A stretch of DNA of 64,000 nucleotides from Paraspadella gotoi. Its lineage: Eukaryota > Chaetognatha. The notes below the pieces were generated by a model. The model was not told the origin of the DNA. It did no database searches and was given only the letters and a program-made list of their open reading frames with translations. The stretch lies in assembly GCA_051294375.1 (NCBI GenBank), contig CM119263.1, forward strand, positions 12,129,130 to 12,193,129, given 5' to 3'. The position numbers and the translations under genes were made by a program. Shown piece after piece: positions 13,601-30,699 of this stretch (position 1 is its first letter; each line of letters opens with the position of its first letter).

Positions 13601-16361
13601 TTTCTTGCTGTTCTTCAAAAGGATTTTCCTGATGCCGAAATCAAGGAAAGGGGAAAAACAGCGACAATATATCGAGTAAGCTATAATGTAAAGAAAACGT
13701 CAAAAAAATTTCAAACTAATTGCCATCTGATTATTGTTTTAGTTTTGTCCTACTTTTGTTTTAAAAACCCTTTGGAAAAAAAAATAGCTAAAAATAAAAA
13801 AAAATATTTATTTTGACAGCTACAAATAAAAATCAAGTAGATGCAGATAAAAAAGCAAAATCCTATAGAATAGATATGGAGTCGGGCATTGCATAAGTTC
13901 ACCCCGCCTATAAGCATGACACCTTCAGTCGTGACCCGGTGGCTAAAAGCCATTACCTCATGACCCCTCGGTACTGGGTTCTATCCCAACCCGGTACCTA
14001 CCCTGCGGGAAGTGTGAGGGCGGCTGTAAACCGCCTTGGGGGCGTGGAAAACCCTCAAGTCGTGTTCCAAGCCCAGGACCCGTTCCATGGCTGCTGAGGG
14101 GGCACAGAAGTTACGGATAGTAGTCTTCAGCCCACTGAGCGCCTTATCCACAGATATAGTGCACCGAGCTCAAAAACAAATTTGAAAGAACTAAGAAGTT
14201 ATTAATAGTTTAAGTTCCTCGCCTACCAACTAGAACCCACTTGTAGTTCATCAGAACAACAACATCGCCAGCGATTTGCAAACGATTCTCTAGTGTTGTT
14301 TGGCGACTTCGCCATGGCGATGTCGCTGGAGCCGTGGCTATGTTACTCGTACCGAGACTGGCGACTTTGCGAAATGAAAATAGTTCGGCGTAAGACAGAA
14401 AGGCTGGGTTGGGGTTAGGGCGAGTGAAGTGACTCACTGGAGATTAAGGCTAAAAGATGTAGAATAAAATTCGAATAGTCGACCATGAATAATTTTGTAT
14501 TAGTAAACATTTATTTATTAATATTTATTTTTAATTTCTTAACTTTTGCACTGGTCTATTTTTATTCAGATCACCTACTATTTAAAATGTTTAAGTTTCA
14601 ATATGGTTTTTTTCTTAGTTTTGAAAGCAGAAATAAATTTCTCATAGAAAGTTGAATAAAGAAAATATAAGACTTTAAAAAAGTTTCTTTTAGCGAAAAA
14701 AATTAAGTATGTTTTTTTTTTTTTTTTTTTATAAAATTTAACTGTGTGTTAAATATATCGGTTCTTTTAAAGATTTTGACCCATTTAATGAAATAATTTT
14801 CTAATATATAATATTACGATCCTTTTAACAGATCATCTTCAGAGCCAAAAAACAAGAGAGAGAGAGAGAGATAGATGTGTAATCCCTTACTAATTTTCAT
14901 AAGGAAAAGCTGAGGCGCCGTGGCACCAACAGCCCAGCGCAGGGCAAGATTCAAACCCTCACTCGTTTCCCTGACTCGAAACATAACCACTAGCCTAGAA
15001 CTCACCCTAACCCGGGTCTCCCTTTCATCTCCCAGCCTCAATCCTAACCCTTGCGTCGGCCGCTAACCTCTCCTCCGACTCACGCCTTCCCTTCCTTTGC
15101 TACTTTCATTTTCCTCTTTCAGTCGGTTCGTCGGTCCCGCTCCAAAATGTTGTTGGTAGGTCACTTAAATCATCTTAGAACATCGAACTATGAAAAATTA
15201 TGGCAAAAAAAAAAATAATGTCCGACTCTCCCTTATCTTTGATCTCGAATTACTCATGATTGCATGGATTGATTGAGCGTGTGATTGATCTGGAAACAAT
15301 TTTCGATGAAATAGTTTAAGAGGAAATGAAATCAAAGAAACTTTTTGTAATTACATTTTTCGTTTTTTCTCTTTCAACTACTACAATCTTATTAATTACA
15401 ACAACCACATATATCACCACAACCACAAAATCCACGAACGTAGCAAGATCGTGGTCGTTGTAGTGGTTGTGGTCACCAGGGTGGTTGTGGTCATTATGGT
15501 GGTTGTGGACATTGAGGTGGTTGTGACCATTATGGTGGTTGTGGTCATTGAGGTGGTTGAGGTCATAGTTGAGATTGTTGTAGTGGTTGTAGTTATTACA
15601 GTGTTTTAGATCATTAAGATGGTGATTGTCTTTGATATAATGTTCATGTGTATTCCTGTTTATTGTAGTTTTAGTGGTTGTAAGCGTAGTGGATGTAGTC
15701 TTGTTGTGGGTATGGTAGTTGTGCTCATTTAGGTTGTTATGACGTTTATAGTTGTTGTATTGCTGGTTATAGTTACGCCGTAATTATGTTGATTGTTGTG
15801 GTTATTGTAGTTGTAGCGGTAGTTACAGTTGTTGTGATCTTTATTGTTGCAGCATACACTAAACATTAAGTGTCAAAAAAACAGATTTTTGTTTTCTCCA
15901 TTTAAACTCATTTCCACTTGCACAATTCTCATTTATCGCAGTTTACTCCCCTATTCATGAGTAATTGGAGTTTATTGCTAAGAGGGGAACGTCGGGACTT
16001 ACTTTTTTTTTTTGCATAATTTACTGACGAGATCATGGGGCGGAAAAACCTACCACCGAATCGGGTCCGCCCGTAAGCCAACTAAGCATATCCATTATCC
16101 AACCAAAAAAATTTATGTTTTTGCAACATCGTACCTCTTATTTGTTATTACTTATTAGTCCCTGCAACTCTTTAATTTCTCTGCCTTTTCCAGATCCCAA
16201 ACGGCCCGAACCGCAGCTGGGCTTCTGTTTTTGGATTTTTTGAAAAGAACGCAAAAGGTTCGGACGTCGATGACTACGATATATCCCAAACGACCTTGGA
16301 TGAGGTTTTCATTCAGTTGACTGCCGATACGGATGGAATAAATAAGGATTCAACAGTTTGA
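1565..16361 (+). CDS. ABCA-family ABC transporter, 3' part (last nucleotide-binding domain and C-terminus)
   Basis: Six exons encode the second half of an ABCA nucleotide-binding domain and the C-terminus. In order they carry the Q-loop (MGYCPQ), the helical subdomain ([15 protein letters not shown]), the ABC signature and Walker B ([20 protein letters not shown]), the segment after the H-loop ([19 protein letters not shown]), the linker (GYTATVVF) and the C-terminal SQTTLDEVF motif ending at a TGA. ABCA proteins are full-size membrane transporters, mostly of lipids. Phases agree across the last three exons (0/1, 1/0, 0). Walker A and all membrane domains lie upstream of the window. The exon for the D-loop and H-loop (expected to start MDP and end SHSME) was not found between 2477 and 10837. 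Two frame breaks in the first exon, a doubtful donor at 2299 and a missing acceptor near 2349 leave it open whether this is a live gene with assembly errors or a decaying copy. Known: ABCA motifs. Inferred: lipid transport. Confidence 0.8.
1735..2157. repeat. hairpin-forming inverted repeat, arms about 190 bp
   Basis: 1735-1927 and 1961-2157 are reverse complements with a few indels, around a 33-bp loop (cagagtgaggagaaatggat...). It lies in an ABCA intron directly before exon 2201-2299. It could be a small foldback insertion or an assembly turn-around artefact. Confidence 0.85.
2201..2299 (+). CDS. ABCA exon, helical subdomain of the nucleotide-binding domain
   Basis: The acceptor follows a T-rich tract (ctacactaatag). 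The exon reads [19 protein letters not shown] and continues to LLLLTG, the normal ABCA stretch between Q-loop and signature. It enters at phase 1 and leaves at phase 1. The donor reads ACAG/GCTAGA, which lacks GT; it may be a GC donor, an indel or a decayed site. Confidence 0.7.
2349..2477 (+). CDS. ABCA exon with signature motif and Walker B
   Basis: Encodes [20 protein letters not shown] followed by [13 protein letters not shown]: the ABC signature (SGGN), Walker B (LVMLDE) and the start of the D-loop, with all key residues present. The 3' end is a good donor (ACAG/GTAAAT, phase 1). There is no AG directly before the coding part (aaaaatgtg/aaacccc), so the exact 5' border is uncertain and one base of the acceptor may be lost. 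Confidence 0.8.
2690..3230 (+). mobile_element. partial copy of the long-palindrome element interior
   Basis: Matches 5580-5960 in direct orientation with many substitutions (ctagtataattttaagtg, agattttgcgttagacctac, tatcacaaagaattatca). It ends at the N gap 3235-3259. Confidence 0.6.
3346..8925. mobile_element. long palindromic element with terminal inverted repeats over 2 kb
   Basis: The left arm (about 3346-5870) is the reverse complement of the right arm (about 6795-8925). Matching ends are acattttattaggttatttt / aaaataacctataaaatgt, and further matches occur throughout (aaaatcttccaaagaagg / ccttctttggaagatttt). Arms differ by scattered substitutions and short indels. The 0.9-kb middle is AT-rich with a CT-rich patch (6500-6660). 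No transposase or other long ORF is present. It also carries inverted copies of a SINE-like sequence (3850-4100, 8160-8450) and of a smaller MITE. The type resembles foldback or long-TIR non-autonomous DNA elements. An N gap at 7825-7834 lies in the right arm. Confidence 0.75.
8870..10430 (+). repeat. 780-bp tandem duplication with internal repeats
   Basis: 8870-9648 and 9650-10430 are direct copies (gagagcccttcagacacttt at 8935 and 9714; cagatgcaacaggatcgg at 9625 and 10405). Within each copy a 150-bp block (gctatcttgcccctgacttt, cctccatcactcttacaag) occurs twice, four times in all (about 9004, 9325, 9781, 10104). The unit starts at the edge of the long palindrome and shares its end. No conserved ORF was found. 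Confidence 0.8.
10392..10836 (+). other. unassigned stretch with short open frames
   Basis: Two overlapping frames of about 79 codons (10392-10631, 10568-10807) resemble no family I know, and a neighbouring frame is broken by single-base shifts. It may be a decayed coding fragment of a mobile element. It precedes the ABCA exon at 10837. Confidence 0.3.
10837..10933 (+). CDS. ABCA exon after the H-loop
   Basis: Acceptor attgttcatag, then [19 protein letters not shown] and [13 protein letters not shown]. In ABCA proteins this follows the SHSMEE switch histidine segment. The 97-nt exon runs from phase 0 to phase 1, and its final G joins GT of the next exon to give [13 protein letters not shown], the expected linker. 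The preceding exon with the H-loop itself is not visible. Confidence 0.8.
11225..11605 (+). repeat. tandem dimer of a 193-bp GC-richer repeat
   Basis: Two units (about 11225-11412 and 11417-11605) share tgtggcggtatattcacacc, ccttcagccaa, ggcaaagcgagacc and ccagtgactggagg. The phrase ggcaaagcgagac also occurs at 41618 next to a tRNA-like head, which suggests a SINE tail module. Confidence 0.65.
11690..13180. mobile_element. complete foldback (long inverted repeat) element, about 1.5 kb
   Basis: The left arm begins atttggatctgctttcaaca and the right arm ends with its inverse near 13170 (ctggaaagcagatgcgact). The arms pair over about 600 bases (gtccgtcccctcaatct / gattgaggggacggac; caattactcgtgattgga / tccaatcacgagtaattg). 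The middle is made of ttaattaatcaa repeats. No ORF is present. Related or partial copies are at 1-640, 15140-16080, 17860-18000 and 21180-21540. Confidence 0.8.
13548..13675 (+). CDS. ABCA exon, regulatory segment after the nucleotide-binding domain
   Basis: Acceptor acatttatag and donor CGA/gtaagc flank a 128-nt exon that reads [12 protein letters not shown] and ends GKTATIYR. Position and phase (1 to 0) fit the C-terminal regulatory fold of ABCA proteins and match both neighbouring exons. Confidence 0.75.
13885..14110 (+). mobile_element. tRNA-derived SINE-like element
   Basis: A Pol III-like A box (ggtggctaaaagcc) and B box (gggttctatccc) are about 45 bases apart, followed by ccctgcgggaagtg and ggcgtggaaaaccctcaag. 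Inverted copies sit in both arms of the long palindrome (3850-4100 and 8160-8450). Confidence 0.6.
14900..15015 (-). mobile_element. tRNA-derived SINE head
   Basis: On the minus strand an A-box-like taggctagtggttatg and a B-box-like gggtttgaatcttgcc occur at tRNA spacing. It is not a tRNA gene: no acceptor stem closes. Confidence 0.5.
15140..16080. mobile_element. diverged foldback element with minisatellite middle
   Basis: Ends match the 11690-13180 family (cgaattactcatgattgcat on the left; cctattcatgagtaattgga on the right, inverted). The middle (15440-15600) is a tandem array of a 15-16-bp unit close to gtggttgtggtcatt. It lies in the last ABCA intron. Confidence 0.6.
16194..16361 (+). 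CDS. ABCA terminal coding exon
   Basis: Acceptor ctgccttttccag, then [20 protein letters not shown] and, further on, [16 protein letters not shown], ending in TGA after 56 codons. DYxxSQTTLxxVF is the near-universal C-terminal motif of ABCA transporters. An ATTAAA polyadenylation hexamer lies 55 bases beyond the stop. Confidence 0.85.
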   Translation: MPNGPNRSWASVFGFFEKNAKGSDVDDYDISQTTLDEVFIQLTADTDGINKDSTV

Positions 16362-16415
16362 ATATTTTTTTCAGTTTTGAGTCCAAAACTTTTGCAATGA
16401 TGGTAAAAATGAGAT

Positions 16416-16421
16416 ATTAAA
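16416..16421 (+). terminator. candidate ABCA polyadenylation signal (ATTAAA)
   Basis: An ATTAAA hexamer lies 55 nt after the ABCA stop codon in a T-rich context. It is the commonest variant of AATAAA. No transcript evidence is available. Confidence 0.4.
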
Positions 16422-16559
16422 GATAAGTTTACGATTACCTTCTTTGGCTATTATTGTTTAGACCTAGGGAGGTTTATGGTTTCTTAAGCCAGATCTATTT
16501 CTAAACGTCTGATCCACCCTCAAAGGCTGAGAGGTTTGTCACATTGTAAAGAGATCGTT

Positions 16560-16600
16560 TTAAGTATGCAGACAAACATTATATTTGGCTCGCTCTCTCT

Positions 16601-16668
<68 letters not shown>

Positions 16669-16780
16669 TCTCTCTCGCTCTCTCTCCCTCTCCCTCCCCT
16701 CACTCTCACCTAATTCTCTCTCTCTCTCTCTCTCTCTCTCCTCACTCTCTCTCTCTCTCACACATTTCTTGTAGAGTAAA
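16560..16780 (+). repeat. (TC)n microsatellite
   Basis: Nearly pure TC dinucleotides with a few interruptions, 3' of the ABCA gene. Confidence 0.95.
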
Positions 16781-17622
16781 AATTATTTCATAATTCACAA
16801 GTGTTGATGAAGACTTAAATAACAAAGTCGAAACTGGTCCATTGTTTAAAAATAAATCGTTTCATGAAATACTTCAAAATTTTTCTCTTAATATAAATTA
16901 GTTATATTATTATAGCTTAACCGATCCATGAATTATGGAAGCTGAATTTCTGCTAATTTTTGACACAATAGCTCGAATTTGACATTCATCTTTCTTTAAT
17001 TATTACGAAGATCAAACAGAATTGAATACTATGAAAATTATACAATATACATGAAGACGTGTATTTCTTGGCTACGGATATCTTTTTTCAAAAAAGTGAA
17101 AATCTCAACGCCTTTTCGAATGGCAAATTTTTTTAGCGGCTGGTTTCAAATTGCGTGCCGTAAAGATCGTAACAATTGGCTTGCCTCACCTTTTCTGTTC
17201 AAAGCTGATGCATCAAGGAGAAAGAGAAAGCGGTATGTCATGAGAACATGGACGACTGAGACGGCCCCCTTTCCGTGACCTGCCTCTTTTCCCGACTCAA
17301 CTTTTTTCTGTCCTCATTGGAAAGAAGAAACCATTTCAATAGTTACTGTTTTTTTTTTCTTTCTTTTCGTTTAAATATTTTTCTTTTCTAGTTAAAAATC
17401 ATTCTCTACACGATTACTTTTGACAAAAATAGGAAAACTATTACTAACTATTGCTATAGGTAAGTTATTTTTGTTTCTATAAAGCAACAACTTTCATTTT
17501 TTTTATTCTACTAATTGACGGAATAGGGATACTGAGGCGACTTTATTTAAAATCTGAAGATCTAAGAAAATCCTTTCGGTTAAAAAGTTTAACCAACACT
17601 TGTTCGTAATGATGTTATACGT

Positions 17623-17655
<33 letters not shown>

Positions 17656-17859
17656 CTTCAGTTGTTTTTAAATTTTTAGATTTTTTTTAATTTTAGTTTT
17701 TTACATTTTAGGATGTTTAATATTCATGATTTTATTATTTGTTTGTAATTTTTTGTTGTGTTAAATTATTTAAATCTAATATTATTTATCTATTATTGGG
17801 ATGGGAACGTATTGTCTTCTGGAAATATAGGGTGCATCTACAAATTCCGGCTCAAATAT

Positions 17860-18000
17860 AATCCACCTTGCCAGTCCGTCGGTCCATCCCCGTTATTTGG
17901 CCGGTTTGTTACTTATCTTACACCATCGAATAATAAAACGTGCAAAAAAAAAAACTGATTTTTTTTCTTTGTCCGTCCGTCCGTCGTGATTAGTTAGAAA
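17860..18000 (+). mobile_element. foldback family fragment
   Basis: Carries the family end pattern: ccttgccagtccgtcggtcc, a Rich-in-A stretch after catcgaataataaaacg, and gtccgtccgtccgtcgtgat. Only one arm is present. Confidence 0.5.
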
Positions 18001-18159
18001 ATAGTGAAACAAGTAATTTTGCAAATTTTCATAGCCTCTGTCGGTATTTGGTTCAAGTATTGCGACTTGTTCGTTTTACAACACGGTATGATTTATACGT
18101 TTCTTCTCCGGAAATTGGTTTAACCAATGAGATTCGACTTCGCAGTTTCCACTCTCGTG

Positions 18160-18594
18160 ACGTAAACGGCGACTCGGGGCGCCTTTTCGGCGTGTGAGAA
18201 GGCACGCGCGCGCAAGAGAGAGAGAGAGATAGCGATAGTGAAGAAAGCGCCGCGAAAAGGATTTTTTGTTTTTACGTTTCTCCCGTTAGCGCCTTCGCGT
18301 TGATGCCGATTCGCGTGACGTCAGAGACGACGACGAGGACGACGAAGACGGACGCGTGGACGACGGCTAGGACGACGACGACCTAGGCCAATTCCATCCG
18401 CGCTTCGCTGGAGAGGCCATTAAAGACGAACCAGAACGCGCCTAAAAACCACGTCATTTGCGCCTCCAAGCGGCAGCAAAATACCAACCACGCTAACGGC
18501 CGGTCGATCGTACGAAAAAAAACAGAAGCGACCCTCGACGACGCTGGCTGGGAATCCTTAGAGCCTCCGCCTTCCATTTTAGGTGCGAAATTAG
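18160..18594 (+). promoter_or_regulatory. CpG-rich promoter candidate with CRE and possible 5' UTR exon
   Basis: A GC-rich island in AT-rich DNA contains a full CRE palindrome TGACGTCA (18316-18323), a ccaat box near 18388 and a GACGAC-rich stretch. It ends at a donor-like site (aaattag/gtgagc, 18594/18595). No ATG follows it on the plus strand before the donor. It could be the first, non-coding exon of the unknown membrane protein gene 4 kb downstream. Confidence 0.4.
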
Positions 18595-18599
18595 GTGAG

Positions 18600-21180
18600 C
18601 GTGACGTGTTAGTTGGTCGGTCGGTCGGTAGGTCTGTCTATCCATCGGTCTATCCCATTTATATTAAAAATTCTCAGTCATGTGCAAATAAAAAAAAACG
18701 CGTCCTGTTTTTTTTTTTTTTGGTTTTTTTAATTTAAAGTAAAATATAGTTTTTTGAAAGATAAACAGTTTTGTATAAATTTTATAAAAATCGGGCCATT
18801 TGTTTAAAAGCAGTGGTTTTTTTAAAATTAAGTACTCCACTCCACATTGCTTTCCAATGTGTTGCGCCGCAGTGACTTTATTTTCATGTATATTTTCTTG
18901 ACATAAACATGACTAAAAAATTTTCTTCACCTTGGTATTTATGACATGCACTTCAAAAAAATTCCATCTTTTATTCCTTAGTTTTAGGAATTCCTGAAGG
19001 CGGCGCTAGCAGTCCCTTAGATTTGAGGTTTTTTCTGTCTTAACAAATGATCAACCAACTATAGTAGAGTATTGCACAATATCAAGTTAAATAATTGTAA
19101 ATGTCTATATTTAAATTTGAAAAAAAATTGTGGCGTCAAATGGCGTGAAAGAAAGGTAAAACCGTTTAATATGATATCATGTGGCGTAAAAACTGGGACA
19201 GACCGACCGAAAAGTGACTTATTGAGTCAATGATTATGATAATTTAAAAAATAATATTTTTTTAAAAATTTTGAAATATTCTTATAAAGTGGCGCGTTTT
19301 TCTGTTTTTTTGGTAATAGGTGATAGTTTTTAATGAATATACACTTTTTTTAATACTATTTTTAGGTCTGGTCAAGTAGAAAACGTCAAACCTTTCTTTC
19401 GGATAATGAAGGTATATAATTCAACTTTCCGAGCTTAAACTTAAAAATACCCTGGGAGCCAAATCGACTGATACAAAAGAAAAATTAATTATACGTAAAA
19501 TATACGCCAATAAGAAAAGTTTATTATACCATTTGAAAGAAAATTCATAGACTTTTTAAAAGTTCATCACATTGCCTAAAAACGCTTTAAAACATTCTCA
19601 AAATGCTATCAAAACCAGTAAATATAACTCGGCATCGCTAGAATGAAATATTCTTCATGGAGCAAAAAAACCTTTTCCAAAAGAAGCTCTATTTTTTTAC
19701 CATTACAAAAGTTGAATGCTCATAACAACTTTGGTTTCTGCTTGCAAACCTTTTTAGTAATAAATCACCACTAGAAAAAAATAAGATTTTACAGGTTGGA
19801 ACCTCAGCCTCTTCTCAAACTGATTTTGTAAAAAAATTTAGGTAAAAAACTTTTATGCTGCCGATGCTGTGACGCACTCTATCGAGCTGAAACTACCAAT
19901 TTTTTTAATTGTCTTGAAATAAGCCACTCCTCTTTTTTCAGTTTTTCAAGGGAAGACAAGCTAATTATAGCCAGTGAATACCCATCTTCACTCGTGAATA
20001 AATATAATAAATACCACATAGTCACTCGTGATTTCGTTGATATATTAATACTTTTCCAATTGTGGCAATGTCCGCAATGATCCTAATGTTTGAATTATTT
20101 TTTAAGTGCCATTTGATTGCAATTTTCTGTGCTCATACTCACGTTAATCGTTTAATCTTCTTATTGTCTTGAATATGCTCATTCCTCTTTTTTTAGTTTT
20201 CAAAATAAAACAAGCTAATTATAGCAGTGAATAACCCATCTTCGTCTTGCCAATAATCTTTTTGTACAAACAAGTTTGAGCAAACAATGTCGGATCTGCC
20301 TACAATAATTTAGCGGTAATGAGCAAAAGAGATGATAATCGAAAAAAATCATAACAGACTTGTTATAAATCAATATAAATAATTGATCAATAAGTAAAAA
20401 AACCTGCGGCTGCGCCAATACATGGAAATCGTTTTCAACGGATTAGACTGAACTGTTACTGCAGCTCAATTAACATTTTGTAATTTAAAAAATTTTATCA
20501 ATAAATATAATATTTTTAAATATTTTGTTCATTATTTTTACTTGCATAATTTTTTAATTTAAAATTTTTTTCTCCTTGTATACTTTTTTAAACTTGCATA
20601 CTTTTTTCAATTTGCTTAATTTTTAAACTTGTATATTTTTTTTAATTTGATATTTTTTAACTTTTATTTTTTCTCTTGCTTAAATTTTTCAACTTGCATG
20701 TAATTTTTTAAACTTGCCCAATTTTTTTCATTTTGCTTTAAATTTTTCAACTTTGCATTAGTAAATTTTTTTCCTCTCAACTCTAAATTAGTTTTTTTTT
20801 TTTAACTTGCTGATTAAATTAATCCTAATTTAATTTGATGTCTGAAAACCTATCAGCCAATGTATCATTTATATCATCAGTCCAGTGGAGAGAGAAACTT
20901 TAAAATTTAAAGAGAAATTCAAGTTTAATAATTGGATTTACGGTTCGTTTTTTTATTTCTAAAATTAAAAACCTCCATTTCTTCCATCCGCACGGAATTC
21001 CAATCTATACTTTATATTCAGTTTTTTTTCTTTTCAAGCAACTTATTTACTTATTTATTTTAATTTTCTCACACACAACAAAATTTTATAGCTCAATTCA
21101 TTTACAAAATCCCAATTAGGATTAATTTAGAATAATTATGAAGGTCCATATAAGCAAATAAAAGTTCAAAGTAAACATGA
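18600..21180. other. AT-rich stretch without recognisable genes
   Basis: No exon with splice signals or known motif was seen. It contains a copy of the 27-base motif caagtttgagcaaacaatgt (20268), also at 10962 and 12409, and T-rich low-complexity DNA (20500-20800). Confidence 0.6.
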
Positions 21181-21540
21181 CTTATTTATTTTCTCACATT
21201 TAAACTCGTTTTCCACTTTAGACGGCTTTCATTGAAAATTTTATATTCCAACTCAATCAAACAAGTTTCCACCAACACACTAAAAATTTCACCTCAATGC
21301 CAACCATTCCAATCACGAAGTAATTGGCATGGACGCTGGACAGAACTTATCTTTTTTTGCTTATTAATAATAGAGATAGTTTTGAGTTTTAGTTTTTTGA
21401 CATACCGATTTATTTATATTATATCATTAATTCGATTTTCTGACAAGAATTTGGCGGGGAGAGACCGATCCGGACCGACAAAATGTGAAATTATAGAGTC
21501 GAAATCTGCTGATAAGTCAGATCGCGTACTAAAATCAGTC
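21180..21540 (+). mobile_element. foldback family, right-arm fragment
   Basis: Follows the order of the right arm at 12780-13180: aaactcgttttccacttt, ccaatcacgaagtaattgg, ggggagagaccgatccggac, tgaaattatagagtcgaaat. Diverged. Confidence 0.6.
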
Positions 21541-21892
21541 TTGGAAATTGCTTAGTATCATTCTTCAAGGCATCAAAAGGTTTATGGACTTAGTAGTAGA
21601 AAAAAAAACACCAATGTATCTGTCACAGGGTCTTAAAAAATTGTTCATTGCACTCGATTTTTAACAAATATGATTCGCCGAAAATTTGGCGATTTTAGCA
21701 TCTTTGTGAGAAAATAGATTTGAATTTGTTATAGATAATTAATTGAAATAAAATTTATACACAAAAATGTAAAAAAAATGTAAAAAAAATGTAAAAATTC
21801 TGAGTAAGTCTATCTCAACTCAGTAAAGTACTGCAGTGGTTTCTTTTGTACTATCAGATTTGACTCACGTGGTATTGTATTGTATTGTATAT

Positions 21893-22143
21893 TGTGGCGA
21901 ATCCTATAGCTTGGTGAAACTCAGCTCGTCCCAATGTCTTGGACAGCTTAGTACTTGTTCACCAATCGTGACTTCAGGGTTCAATCCACTCACGGGTCAC
22001 GCTGGTTAAAGTGTGATGGTGTCGGCATAAACACGCCATTAACGTAGGGTGGTCAGTGGTCACTGCAGGTCCAAAGCCTGAGCGCTAGCTGTCGGGAGAT
22101 GCCTCACACCCCGGGTATCATAAGTGTCTCCCCGTTACCATAA
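21893..22143 (+). mobile_element. SINE-like element, second family (fullest copy)
   Basis: Runs from tggcgaatcctatagcttgg to gtctccccgttaccataat, with a B-box-like agggttcaatccactc and actgcaggtccaaagcctga. Other copies are at 30330-30478 (+, 5' part deleted) and 52655-52890 (-). Confidence 0.65.
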
Positions 22144-22429
22144 TATATACATAAAAAAAAATTCGTTGCATAATATAAAAAAGAAATTTAATACAGCAAT
22201 TTATTTTTTAGAGCGATATCACATCGAAACGTCGGTTTGCCACGACATTGCCTTGAAAACATGTCGCTGGAGGGGGTAAGGAGATGCATGATGATTGATG
22301 ATGCATGCTGGAATGCACCTTTATAAAAACTACTGCATCGCAAAATTAATTCGCGCTATTTTCCAAATGAGCTTCGTTTCTGTTTCTAATCCCTGAACTT
22401 AATTTTAATGATCTGTGAGGATACTAATG

Positions 22430-22640
22430 TTTAACCCACCCCTTAACCCTCATTGTTAACCCTAACTTCATACCTAACCCTAACATGATCTTTAACCTTA
22501 ATCCCTAACAATAATCCTTAATTCTATTCCACCGTATCCTCTAACCTTTATCACTAAACTTCTAACCAAACCCTTTACCAAATCCTTAACCCTGATCCCT
22601 CCCCTGATCCCTTTCCCTAAACCATAACCTAATCTTTGAA
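22430..22640 (+). repeat. degenerate telomere-like CCCTAA repeats
   Basis: Many ccctaa/aaccct units with irregular spacing just 5' of the exon at 22735. The matching opposite-strand block is at 23500-23650. Confidence 0.6.
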
Positions 22641-22734
22641 CTAATTTTATGAATTAATTCTGTTGAGTTTAAATCTAAATTAAAATGAAGCGGTTAAATT
22701 TTTCTCCTTTCCCTTCACTTAATAAAAAAAAAAG

Positions 22735-30155
<7,421 letters not shown>

Positions 30156-30329
30156 AATTGATACAGGGACCTCTATCTGGAGTGATACCAAAAAACTGGT
30201 AATTTCATTGAAACAAAGAGCGATCGGGTTTTTCTACCAATTCGCAAAATTTTAGCTAGGATAGTTTCTATGTTTCCTCAGAGGGTAAATTTCTGAAGAA
30301 GCAGAATTTTTACTTTGAAAGAGGACTTT

Positions 30330-30478
30330 TTTGGCGAATCCGAAATTTGCCTCCTGTATAGCTTGGTCAAACGCGCCAGTAACATGGGGTGGTTACTGCA
30401 GGTCCAAAGTCCTGAGCGCCAACTGTCGGGAGATGCCTTACCCCCCCGGCATCATACTTGTTTCCCCGTTGGCATACT
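30330..30478 (+). mobile_element. SINE-like element, second family (deleted copy)
   Basis: Starts ttggcgaatccgaaatttgc and continues ttactgcaggtccaaagtcc, gtcgggagatgcc and tgtttccccgttggcatact. The middle with the B box is missing compared with 21893-22143. Confidence 0.6.
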
Positions 30479-30657
30479 TTACTATTAATCCTTCAGTTCC
30501 TATTAAAACAATTATTAATTTTCTTATATTAATAAGATACTATAGTTTATATATTATGAACCAATATTAAAAAAAATTATAATATGAATAATACTTGATA
30601 ATACTTGATCATAATCATTACGTTTACCTTTAATAGGTTTTATATGATTTTTTTTAT

Positions 30658-30663
30658 AATAAA
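30658..30663 (+). terminator. candidate polyadenylation signal for the unknown membrane protein gene
   Basis: AATAAA about 500 nt after the stop. A closer AATAAA overlaps the stop codon itself at 30151-30156. Which is used cannot be told from sequence. Confidence 0.3.
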
Positions 30664-30699
30664 AAACTACCAAAGTGACTTTTTATTGGAAAAAAATTT

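Noticed and set aside
15440-15600. CRISPR-like regular repeat array
   Set aside because: Units are short (15-16 bp), directly adjacent and degenerate, in a eukaryotic intron; this is a minisatellite.
16536-16793. Leu/Ser repeat open frames
   Set aside because: They are produced by the (TC)n microsatellite. The same holds for Arg/Glu and Phe/Leu/Ser frames at 24244, 25613, 26296, 34381, 44772, 48564, 49576 and 51335.
17051-17278. 75-codon frame downstream of the ABCA gene
   Set aside because: No motif, no splice partners, no start context; likely chance.
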